Notes under the pieces: model-generated
Told to the model about the DNA's origin: nothing
The model's input: the letters and a program-made list of their open reading frames with translations, nothing else
Databases searched by the model: none
Shown here: positions 7,147 through 14,454 of the stretch, one piece after another
Layout: the number at the start of each line of letters is the position of its first letter
Position numbering within the stretch: the first letter of the stretch is position 1
Translations under genes and position numbers: made by a program
Assembly: GCF_030815415.1 (NCBI RefSeq)
Contig: NZ_JAUSWW010000001.1
Coordinates: forward strand, 6,510,001 to 6,574,000
From: Streptomyces canus
Lineage (GTDB): Bacteria > Actinomycetota > Actinomycetes > Streptomycetales > Streptomycetaceae
DNA: 64,000 nucleotides
Reading direction: 5' to 3'

Positions 7147-9372
7147 ATGACTCACGTCGGTGTACTGGAGAGCAACCTCTCCGGTTCCGGCTTCGAGGGC
7201 CTGCAGATCATCAAGGAACTCGACTGCCGGGTCACGTTCTTCACCCGCGACCTGGACCGCTACCTCGAAGTGCCGGGCGGTCCGGCCTACTTCGAGAAGT
7301 ACGTCGACGAGATCGTCCACTGCGAGACGAACATCCTCGAGGAACTCCTGCCGCACGTGCACCAGGCCGGTGCCGAGCACCCCTTCGACGCGTTCCTGAC
7401 CCTGGCCGAGTACGACGTGGTCGTGGCCGCCGAGGTCGCCGTCCTCCTCGGGCTCCCCACCGTCAGCGTCGACGGCGTCGCCACGTCCCGCAACAAGGCG
7501 CTGATGCGCCGGCGCTGCGCCGAACTCGGCGTCGCGATACCGGCGTTCCGCACCGTGCAGACCCCCGCCGAGGCGGCGACCGCCGCGGCCGAGATCGGCC
7601 TGCCCTGTGTGGTCAAGCCGGCCGACGAGACCTCCAGCGCCGACGTCCGGCTGGTGGAGACCGCGGAACAGGCCGCCGAACACGTCGAGCTGATCCGCTC
7701 CCGCGTGGAGAACACCCGCGGCCAGAGCCGCTACCACGAGCTGATGGTCGAGGAGTACCTGACCGGCCCCGAGGTCAGCGTCGAGGTGCTCGCCGACGGC
7801 GACCGGTACGAGGTCCTCGGCGTCACCGACAAGTCGGTCATCGGCCAGGGCTACTTCGTCGAACTGGCCCACAGCTTCCCCTCCAGCCTGCCCGACAAGC
7901 TGGTGGGTGCCATCGGCGACCTGGCCGTGGAGTCGCTGCGCGCCTGCGGGTTCGACCTGGGCATGGCCCACGTCGAGATCAAGGTCACGGAGTCGGGGCC
8001 CAAGCTCATCGAGATCAACCCCCGGCCCGCCGGCGGCAAGATCACCTACCTGGCCGACCGCGCCCTCGGCATCAAGTCCCTGGAGCTGGTGGCCCGGCAG
8101 TACCTCGGTCAGCCGCTGCCGGCCCAGGTCGTGCCCGAGCACCCCGTCGCCGGCGCCGCCATCCGCTACCTGATCGCGCGGCCGGGCCGGGTGGTGTCGG
8201 TCTCCGGCCAGGAACGCGCCGCCGCGCTGCCCGGCGTGGAGGAGGTCATCGTCAAGCCGAAGCCCGGCGCCGTGCTGCGCGAGCCGCGCCGCAACGGCGA
8301 CCGCGCCGGCCATGTCCTCGTGATCGCCGAGACCGCCCAGCTCGCGGCGCGGACCGCCGAGGCCGCCGTCAAGGAGATCGACATCCGGACCGAGCCGGTC
8401 ACCGCCCGCCCGGTCGCCGACTCCCTCGTCGACCTGATCGGCCGCACCCCGCTGCTCCGGCTCCCCGTGGACCGCGTCCTGGCCGGGGTCCCGGCCGAGA
8501 CCGAGGTCCTGGCGAAGCTGGAGCTGTTCAACCCCTGGTCCAGCAGCAAGGACCGGGCCGCGCTGTCGATGCTGCGCGGCGCCGAGGAGCGCGGACTGCT
8601 CACCCCCGGCAACGGCACCGTGATCGAGGCGACCTCCGGCAACACCGGCATCTCGCTGGCCGCCCTCGCCGCCGCCCGCGGCTACCGCTGCGTCATCGTG
8701 CTGCCCGACAACGCGACCCAGGAGCGCGTCGCCATGCTCCAGTCGCTCGGCGCCGAGGTGGTGCGCACCCCGCACACCGGTGGCTACCAGGCGGCCGTCG
8801 ACAAGGCCGAGGAACTCCACCACGAGACCCCCGGCTCCTGGTTCTGCTGCCAGCACGACAACCCCGACAACACCCGGGCGCACTACGAGTCGACCGGCCC
8901 CGAGATCTGGGCCGACGCCGAGGGCCGTATCGACGTCTTCGTCTGCGGAGTGGGCACGGGCGGCACGCTCAGCGGCGCGGGACGCTACCTGCTGGAGCGC
9001 AACCCCGACGTACGGATCGTGGCCGTCGAGCCGGCCGGCTCGCCGCTGCTGTCCGGCGGCGAGCCCGGCACGCACACCATCCCCGGCTTCAACGGCGGCT
9101 TCATCGCACCCACCACGGAACGCGAACTCATCGACGAGGTGATCGCGGTCGCCGACGCCGACGCCCTCGACACCACCCGGCGGCTCGCCATGCAGGCCGG
9201 CCTCACCGTCGGGGTCTCCTCCGGCGCGGTCGTCCACGCCTGTGGTGTGGTGGCCGCCCGTCCCGAGAACCGGGGCAAGCGCATCGTGACCCTGCTCCCC
9301 GACACCGGCGAGCGCTATCTGAGCCTGCTCAGCCGCGTCGCCGAGGAGCAGGCGGCCGGGGGCACCCGGTGA
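7147..9372 (+). CDS. ATP-grasp ligase fused to cysteine-synthase-like PLP enzyme
   Basis: A 741-residue two-domain protein. Residues 1-410 form an ATP-grasp carboxylate-amine ligase (GLPCVVKPADETSS, VEEYLTGPEVSVEVL, KLIEINPRPAGG for metal binding). Residues 423-741 form an O-acetylserine sulfhydrylase-type fold: PLP lysine in NPWSSSKDR (Lys468), substrate loop EATSGNTGIS, phosphate loop GVGTGGTLSG, and DTGERY near the end. The PLP half should add a nucleophile to O-acetylserine made by the preceding gene; the ATP-grasp half should activate a carboxylate and join it to an amine, so the new beta-substituted alanine may pass directly to ligation. Strong GGAGG site. The next gene overlaps by GTGA. 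Which nucleophile and acyl partner are used cannot be told from sequence. Confidence 0.9.
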   Translation: MTHVGVLESNLSGSGFEGLQIIKELDCRVTFFTRDLDRYLEVPGGPAYFEKYVDEIVHCETNILEELLPHVHQAGAEHPFDAFLTLAEYDVVVAAEVAVLLGLPTVSVDGVATSRNKALMRRRCAELGVAIPAFRTVQTPAEAATAAAEIGLPCVVKPADETSSADVRLVETAEQAAEHVELIRSRVENTRGQSRYHELMVEEYLTGPEVSVEVLADGDRYEVLGVTDKSVIGQGYFVELAHSFPSSLPDKLVGAIGDLAVESLRACGFDLGMAHVEIKVTESGPKLIEINPRPAGGKITYLADRALGIKSLELVARQYLGQPLPAQVVPEHPVAGAAIRYLIARPGRVVSVSGQERAAALPGVEEVIVKPKPGAVLREPRRNGDRAGHVLVIAETAQLAARTAEAAVKEIDIRTEPVTARPVADSLVDLIGRTPLLRLPVDRVLAGVPAETEVLAKLELFNPWSSSKDRAALSMLRGAEERGLLTPGNGTVIEATSGNTGISLAALAAARGYRCVIVLPDNATQERVAMLQSLGAEVVRTPHTGGYQAAVDKAEELHHETPGSWFCCQHDNPDNTRAHYESTGPEIWADAEGRIDVFVCGVGTGGTLSGAGRYLLERNPDVRIVAVEPAGSPLLSGGEPGTHTIPGFNGGFIAPTTERELIDEVIAVADADALDTTRRLAMQAGLTVGVSSGAVVHACGVVAARPENRGKRIVTLLPDTGERYLSLLSRVAEEQAAGGTR

Positions 9373-10634
9373 CGGCGCCCGTGGACGTCCGGCCCCGCCT
9401 GCTGATGGTGATGCCGTACCGCCAGTTCGTCCGCAAGGCACAGGACGAGGGGTTCTGGGTCGGCGCGATCTGGGACCCGCGGCTGGAGTCGCCCGAGTAC
9501 CTGGACGACGTACGCGCCCTGGCGGACGTGTTCGTCACGGCCGACTTCCGGGACGAGGCACTGCTGCGCCGCACCATCCGCGAGGCGGCGAAGGAGCACC
9601 GCGCCTCGGTGATCTACCACATCGGCCGCGAGGAGACGATGGCCGCCGCCTACGAGGTGGCCGAGGAACTGCGCATCGAGGTCAACCCGGCCGAGGCCGT
9701 CCGGTTCCTCACCGACAAGCACGCCATGCGGGACCTGCTCGCCGAACGCGGACTGTCCCCGGTGTCCTTCGAGGCGGTGGCGACCCGGGGCGGGGTACCG
9801 GACGCGGTCCGCCGCATCGGCCGCCCGGCCGTGGTCAAGCCGACCGCACTGGCCGGCAGCCGGGGCGTGTTCCTGTGGCAGGAGGAGACGGACCTCGCGG
9901 TCTGGACGGCACTCGTCGAGCAGTACGACTACGACGGTCCGTTCCTGGTCGAGGAGTATCTGCGCGGTCCCGAGTACAGCGTGGAGACACTGAGCCGGGA
10001 CGGCGAGCACCGGATCGTCGGGATCACCGAGAAACTGCTCGGCGCGCCGCCGCTGTTCGTGGAGGCGGGGCACGTCCATCCGGCGCCCCTGCCCCCGGAG
10101 CGCCGGCAGGCCGTCGAGGACCTGACGACCGAACTGCTCACCGCGTGCGGGTACCGGTTCGGACCCGCGCACACCGAGGTGATCTGGACCGAGGCCGGCC
10201 CCCGCATCGTCGAGTCGCAGGCCCGGCTCGGCGGGGACCGGATCCCACGCCTCATCCAGCTGGCCACCGGCCTCGACATCGAACAGGCGATCTTCGCGAG
10301 CCTGGCGGGCACCCCGGCCGGGCCCGCGGAGGCGACCGCGACGGCGGTCGTCCGGTTCTTCGCCTTCCCACCGGGCCACGTCGACGAGATCCGCGGTCTG
10401 GAGAAGGCCGCCGGACTCGACTACGTCGACGAGCTGAGCCTCAAGCTGCACCCCGGCGACACCGTGACGGAGGTCCGCGACTCCAAGAGCCGGCACGGAC
10501 ACGTCATCGTCTCCGGCGCCTCGCCCGGCGAGGCCCGCCGGCGGTGCGCCGAGGTGCTCGCCGCTCTCGAGGTCGTCATCGACGGCACGCCCGTACGAGC
10601 GGACCACGCCGGAGCGCTCGGGGCGGCCGTATGA
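9369..10634 (+). CDS. ATP-grasp carboxylate-amine ligase (second of three)
   Basis: A 421-residue ATP-grasp protein of the PurK/BacD-like L-amino-acid-ligase superfamily. It shows a Rossmann-like N-terminus, the ATP-lid segment RPAVVKPTALAGSRG, VEEYLRGPEYSVETL, and the metal-binding end HTEVIWTEAGPRIVESQARLGG. The Asn common in the ENPR motif of relatives is replaced by Gln in ESQAR. Starts at GTG 9369, overlapping the previous stop (GTGA), and its own stop overlaps the small ORF at 10631 (ATGA). Expected reaction: ATP-dependent acyl-phosphate formation and amide ligation. Substrates unknown. Confidence 0.88.
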   Translation: MTAPVDVRPRLLMVMPYRQFVRKAQDEGFWVGAIWDPRLESPEYLDDVRALADVFVTADFRDEALLRRTIREAAKEHRASVIYHIGREETMAAAYEVAEELRIEVNPAEAVRFLTDKHAMRDLLAERGLSPVSFEAVATRGGVPDAVRRIGRPAVVKPTALAGSRGVFLWQEETDLAVWTALVEQYDYDGPFLVEEYLRGPEYSVETLSRDGEHRIVGITEKLLGAPPLFVEAGHVHPAPLPPERRQAVEDLTTELLTACGYRFGPAHTEVIWTEAGPRIVESQARLGGDRIPRLIQLATGLDIEQAIFASLAGTPAGPAEATATAVVRFFAFPPGHVDEIRGLEKAAGLDYVDELSLKLHPGDTVTEVRDSKSRHGHVIVSGASPGEARRRCAEVLAALEVVIDGTPVRADHAGALGAAV

Positions 10635-10717
10635 GTGCCGTCGGTCACGACTCCCCCCACCCCAGAAAGGCAGCGGCCATGCAGTGGTCCGAACCAGTAA
10701 CCCGGAGGTCCCCATGA
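10631..10717 (+). CDS. Small ORF (28 residues) bridging two ATP-grasp genes
   Basis: An ATG at 10631 overlaps the upstream TGA (ATGA), and the ORF's own TGA at 10715-10717 overlaps the ATG of the next ATP-grasp gene (ATGA). Both junctions are thus typical of translationally coupled operon genes. The peptide begins MSAVGHDSPH, is basic in the middle (PRKAAAM) and ends VTRRSP. A second in-frame ATG at 10679 has GAAAGG 8 nt upstream and would give a 12-residue peptide (MQWSEPVTRRSP). It could be a peptide substrate for the flanking ligases or merely a coupling device. No homologue is recognised. Confidence 0.45.
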   Translation: MSAVGHDSPHPRKAAAMQWSEPVTRRSP

Positions 10718-11970
10718 CCACCCCCGCCCCCGACGCGCAGGTGGTGTTCGTCGGCTACAACGCGGCCTACCTGCGCGCGATCGACGCGAGCGTCCCCAGC
10801 GGGTCCGTCGTGGTGATCGAGGAACCCGACATCATCCGCAAGCGGGAACTGTCGGACGCGGCGGCCCGCTTCGACTGCCTGGACCGCATCGTGCCGGCGA
10901 GCTACCAGCAGTCGACCGAGGCCCTCGACCTGGCGGCCGAACTGACGGCCGTACGCCCCGTGGCCGCGGTCGTCCCGGGCCTGGAGTACGCGGTCCCGGC
11001 GACGGCCGCGCTGGCCGAGAAGCTCGGGCTGCCGGGCGCGACCGAAGCGGCCGCGCAGGCGCTGCGGGACAAGGTCCGGCTGCGCGAGGTCACCGGTGCC
11101 GCCGGCGTGCGCAATCCGCGCTGGCGCGAGGTGTTCGGGCCCGAGGACATCCTCGACTTCGCCGGTGACGGTCCGGTGGTGGTCAAGCCGGCGAACCGGC
11201 AGGCGAGCGTCGGCGTGCAGCTGCTGGACTCGGTCGACGCGGCCTCGGCGGCGCGCGCATGGGAGCGGACCTCGTCCGCGGCCGAGTACGAGCAGGTGCC
11301 CGACCGGGAGCTGGCGTGGCGGTTCCTCGCCGAGGAACGCCTTCAGGGGCCCGAGTTCAGCGTCGAGGCGCTGGTGCGGCAGGGCGAGATCATCTTCCAG
11401 AACGTCACGGCCAAGACCGTGATCCCCGGGCCGTACCCGGTGGAACTCGGTCATCTGCTGCCCGCCCCGCTGGACGAGGACACCCAGAACGCGTTCGGCG
11501 CGGCCATGCGGGCCCTGGTCGACGCCACCGGCTACCGGACCGGCATCCTGCACGCCGAGTGGATTCTCACCGACTCCGGTCCGACGCTGGTCGAATGCGC
11601 CGGCCGCTGCCCCGGCGACTATCTGATCGACCTCAACGACCTGGCCTACGGCACCCGGATCAGGCTGACCCTGATCGACCTGCTCGCCGGCCGTCCGGTC
11701 ACGCTGCCCCGGTCGGCTGAGCAGACCTCGGCCATCCGATTCCTGGCCGCCGGGCCCGGCACCGTGACGGAGGTCTCCGGCGTGGCCGAGGCACAGGAAC
11801 TGCCCGGCGTCCGGGTCGTGGAGGTGGACGTCGCGGCGGGCGACGAGGTCCGGCCGTGGGCGTCCTCCTGGGACCGCGCCGGGCATGTCATCGCCACCGG
11901 GCCGGACGCCGACAGCACGCTCCGGCGCGTACTCGACGCGGACGCCGCCGTCCGCATCACGACCGAGTGA
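10714..11970 (+). CDS. ATP-grasp carboxylate-amine ligase (third of three)
   Basis: A 418-residue ATP-grasp protein. Motifs: GPVVVKPANRQASVGVQL (ATP binding), EERLQGPEFSVEALV, HAEWILTDSGPTLVECAGRCPGD. The usual ENPR-type end is ECAGR here, as in some dipeptide ligases. I chose ATG 10714 (CCGGAGG just upstream) over an in-frame codon at 10684, because it couples to the stop of the small ORF. The N-terminus (VVFVGYNAAYLRAI) is the PurK/BacD-type pre-ATP-grasp fold. It is diverged from the two other ATP-grasps in the operon, so three different ligations, or ligation plus another acyl-phosphate reaction, are plausible. Followed 9 bp later by the exporter gene. Confidence 0.88.
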   Translation: MTTPAPDAQVVFVGYNAAYLRAIDASVPSGSVVVIEEPDIIRKRELSDAAARFDCLDRIVPASYQQSTEALDLAAELTAVRPVAAVVPGLEYAVPATAALAEKLGLPGATEAAAQALRDKVRLREVTGAAGVRNPRWREVFGPEDILDFAGDGPVVVKPANRQASVGVQLLDSVDAASAARAWERTSSAAEYEQVPDRELAWRFLAEERLQGPEFSVEALVRQGEIIFQNVTAKTVIPGPYPVELGHLLPAPLDEDTQNAFGAAMRALVDATGYRTGILHAEWILTDSGPTLVECAGRCPGDYLIDLNDLAYGTRIRLTLIDLLAGRPVTLPRSAEQTSAIRFLAAGPGTVTEVSGVAEAQELPGVRVVEVDVAAGDEVRPWASSWDRAGHVIATGPDADSTLRRVLDADAAVRITTE

Positions 11971-11979
11971 GGACGGAAC

Positions 11980-13245
11980 ATGTCTGATCTGTGGCAGCGC
12001 GTCCGAGGCTGGCGGGGGTCCGTCCCCGGCGGCTCGGTCGGCCTGCGGCTGGCCGTGATGGCGATGATCGACGCCGTCGGCACCGGCGCCTTCCTGGCCG
12101 TCTCGGTGCCCTTCATCACCAGGTCCGTCGGCCTGTCGGAGGGCAAGCTGGGCCTGGGCCTGACCCTGTCCGCCGCCATCGCCCTGGCCACGGCGATCCC
12201 GATCGGCATCCTCGCCGACCGGATCGGTCCGAAGAAGGTCCTGGTCGGGGTGAGCCTGTGGCGGTGCGCCTGCTTCGTGGTGTACCCCTTCGTCCAGAAT
12301 CTGTGGCAGTTCCTCACCGTGGTGTGTCTGCTCGGCCTGGTCGACAAGGCGGCGGCACCGATGGAACAGGCCCTGGTCGGCCAGGCGACGGAGGCCGAGG
12401 ACCGGGTCAGGGTGGTCGCGGTCCTGCGGGCCCTGCGCAATGTCGGCTTCACCGTCGGCGCCCTGCTCGGCGGGATCGGGCTGCTCATCGACAACCGGGC
12501 GGGATACGCCGCGATCCTGCTGCTCAACGCCGTCTCGTTCGCCGTGCTCGCGACTCTGGCCGCCCGGCTGCCGGTGCTCAGCGCGCCGGCGAAGAGCCTG
12601 CGCCGCCGGTTCTCGATGAGCGTGCTGCGCGACGGATCGTTCCTGTCGTTCACCGGGATCAACGCCGTGCTCACCATGCACATGACCCTGTTGAGCATCG
12701 GCATCCCGCTGTGGATCGTCGGACACACCGAGGTCTCGTCCGCGATGATCGCCCCCCTGGTGGCGGTCAACACCGTGCTCGCGGTCGCCCTCCAGGTGCG
12801 GGCCAGCCGGGACACGGAGACCATCGCCGGCGCGTCCCGCGCCCTGGTGCGGGCCGGTATCTCCCTCGCGCTGTGCTGTCTGCTGCTCGTCGCGGCACCG
12901 AAGCTGCCGGTCGTCCTGGCCGTCGGGGTGCTGCTGCTGGCCATGATCGCGCTGACCGGCGGCGAGCTGTTCCAGTCCGCCGGCGGCTGGGGCGGTTCCT
13001 ATCTGCTCGCGAAGCCCGGCCAGGAAGGCGTCTATCTGTCGGTCTTCTGGCTCGGCGTGGCCATTCAGCAGATCGCGGCGCCGGTCCTGGTCAGCGTGGT
13101 CGTCACGACCGGCACCACGGGCTGGGTCGTGCTGGCCGCACTGTTCGCCGTCTGTGGATTCGCGGCCCCGGTCATCGGCCGGTGGGCGCAGGCACAGGCG
13201 GACAGCAGGCCGCGGCCGGAGCCGGAGCCGGCTGCGGCCACGTAA
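11980..13245 (+). CDS. MFS transporter, probable product exporter
   Basis: A 421-residue major facilitator with about 12 hydrophobic segments and the loop motif GILADRIGPKKVL between helices 2 and 3. GAGGA lies before the ATG, 9 bp after the third ATP-grasp gene. Position at the end of a biosynthetic operon points to export of the product and self-protection; the substrate is inferred only. The C-terminal tail is short and Pro/Glu-rich (RPRPEPEPAA). Confidence 0.88.
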   Translation: MSDLWQRVRGWRGSVPGGSVGLRLAVMAMIDAVGTGAFLAVSVPFITRSVGLSEGKLGLGLTLSAAIALATAIPIGILADRIGPKKVLVGVSLWRCACFVVYPFVQNLWQFLTVVCLLGLVDKAAAPMEQALVGQATEAEDRVRVVAVLRALRNVGFTVGALLGGIGLLIDNRAGYAAILLLNAVSFAVLATLAARLPVLSAPAKSLRRRFSMSVLRDGSFLSFTGINAVLTMHMTLLSIGIPLWIVGHTEVSSAMIAPLVAVNTVLAVALQVRASRDTETIAGASRALVRAGISLALCCLLLVAAPKLPVVLAVGVLLLAMIALTGGELFQSAGGWGGSYLLAKPGQEGVYLSVFWLGVAIQQIAAPVLVSVVVTTGTTGWVVLAALFAVCGFAAPVIGRWAQAQADSRPRPEPEPAAAT

Positions 13246-13329
13246 CCACCAAGTCCAGCCCGTCATCCGGGCGTTCCTCTGATCACCACCCGCTGATCAC
13301 GACCTGATCAGGCACAACCAAGGAGAATC

Positions 13330-13782
13330 ATGTCTGTTCCGCTCTATGTCCCCGCAGGCGGCGGCGAGTACGTCGACATCCGGGACACGAAGAGGACGTA
13401 CCTCAAGCTCACCACTCCCATGTCCAACGGTGAGTTCGGCTTCTTCGAGCACCACATGGCCCCGGAGGCGAAGGGCGCCGCCCCGCACATCCACAAAGAG
13501 TCCACCGAGATGTTCTACGTGGTGAAGGGCGAGATCGAGTTCACCATCGGGGACGAGAAGGTCGTGGGTGAGCCGGGCGCGTTCGCCTACGTCCCCAAGG
13601 GGGAGCCGCACGGCTTCACCAACCGGGGCAGCGAGGACGCCACCCTGCTGATCATGTTCTACCCGATCTACGACCGCGAGGACTACTTCCGGGGTCTCGG
13701 GCGCCTGACGGCCAACGGCCGCAACCCCAGCCTCGAGGAGCTCCAGGAGCACATGGCGAAGTACGACCAGTTCATGTGCTGA
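13330..13782 (+). CDS. Cupin-domain protein (Cupin_2)
   Basis: A 150-residue single cupin. Motif 1 is HIHKESTEMFYVVKGE (His-X-His-X4-Glu) and motif 2 is PGAFAYVPKGEPHGFTN, so all expected metal ligands are present. AAGGAG site 6 nt before the ATG. As the last gene of the operon it may be an oxygenase, isomerase or cyclase acting on the product; small cupins are too diverse to assign. A strong hairpin terminator follows 34 bp downstream. Confidence 0.85.
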   Translation: MSVPLYVPAGGGEYVDIRDTKRTYLKLTTPMSNGEFGFFEHHMAPEAKGAAPHIHKESTEMFYVVKGEIEFTIGDEKVVGEPGAFAYVPKGEPHGFTNRGSEDATLLIMFYPIYDREDYFRGLGRLTANGRNPSLEELQEHMAKYDQFMC

Positions 13783-13815
13783 CCCGGGGACCCGCGGACT
13801 CGCGGATCTGTGGGA

Positions 13816-13860
13816 ACGGCCGGGGCCCGGCGGCGGAATCCGCCCCCGGGCCCCGGCCGT
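13816..13860. terminator. Bidirectional hairpin terminator ending the biosynthetic operon
   Basis: Perfect 15-bp inverted repeat (arm ACGGCCGGGGCCCGG at 13816-13830, partner at 13846-13860), with a small inner stem GGCGG/CCGCC. It lies between the convergent cupin and deaminase genes. No T tract, as usual in Streptomyces. Confidence 0.85.
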
Positions 13861-13874
13861 AGGCCATGCCCTCG

Positions 13875-14423
13875 TCAGCTCGCCGGGCTGTCCGGGTTGC
13901 GGAAGCGCCACTGCAACTCCCGTACCTGCTCGGCGAATTCGGGAACGGGGCCGACCACCTCGAGGCCGGGCACCACGTCCTGGACGGTGAGCGGAGCAAG
14001 CGGCGAGGTGACGGCCACGCCCCACTCCGCCTTCCAGTCCCGGGCCTGCTGGGACGAGCTCGCGTACACGATGCGGCCCAATCCTGCCCAGCCGTGCGCG
14101 GCCGCGCACATCGGGCAGTGCTCGCCCGAGGTGTACACGGTCGCCGCGGCCCGCTCCTCGGGGCTCAGCCGGGTCGCCGCCCAGCGGGCCAGCTCGAACT
14201 CCGGGTGCGCGGTCGGGTCGCCCGTGGTGGTCTCGCGGTTGCGCTCCTCGGCGAGGATCGTGCCGTCCGCGCCGACCAGCACGGATCCGAACGGCCAGTC
14301 GCCGGCGTCCACCGCCTCGGCCGCCAGTTCCACACAGCGGCGCAGATAGGGCAGTTCGGCCTCGCCGACGGTGGTGGCGCGGTCGGTGTCGTTCTCGGGC
14401 AGGCCGTGGGTGTCGAGGGTCAC
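13875..14423 (-). CDS. Nucleoside/guanine deaminase-like protein (CMP/dCMP deaminase fold)
   Basis: A 182-residue zinc deaminase. Motif HPEFE replaces the usual H(A/V)E, and the cysteine pair is EHCPMC. The family hydrolytically deaminates cytosine, guanine or related bases, and tRNA adenosine in some members. GTG 14423 is preferred because GGAG lies 5 nt upstream; a GTG at 14429 is the alternative. It is separated by 31 bp from the upstream luciferase-like gene on the same strand, so the two are probably co-transcribed. Opposite in direction to the NRPS operon, so membership in that pathway is uncertain. Confidence 0.85.
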   Translation of the reverse strand: MTLDTHGLPENDTDRATTVGEAELPYLRRCVELAAEAVDAGDWPFGSVLVGADGTILAEERNRETTTGDPTAHPEFELARWAATRLSPEERAAATVYTSGEHCPMCAAAHGWAGLGRIVYASSSQQARDWKAEWGVAVTSPLAPLTVQDVVPGLEVVGPVPEFAEQVRELQWRFRNPDSPAS

Positions 14424-14454
14424 TGTCACTCCGTCTGTCGTGGGGATGGGTCGG

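Noticed and set aside
7108..9441. 777-codon minus-strand frame opposite the ATP-grasp/PLP fusion
   Set aside because: Shadow of a gene with full motifs in both domains.
6441..11970. Assignment as a D-cycloserine cluster
   Set aside because: The serine acetyltransferase is CysE-type and arginase-like DcsB, heme protein DcsA and racemase DcsC are missing; only the O-acetylserine logic is shared.
2319..13782. Assignment as a minimycin or plain indigoidine cluster
   Set aside because: The pseudouridine-type glycosidase and phosphatase genes expected for minimycin are not seen, and plain indigoidine does not need the acetyltransferase, PLP or ATP-grasp genes.
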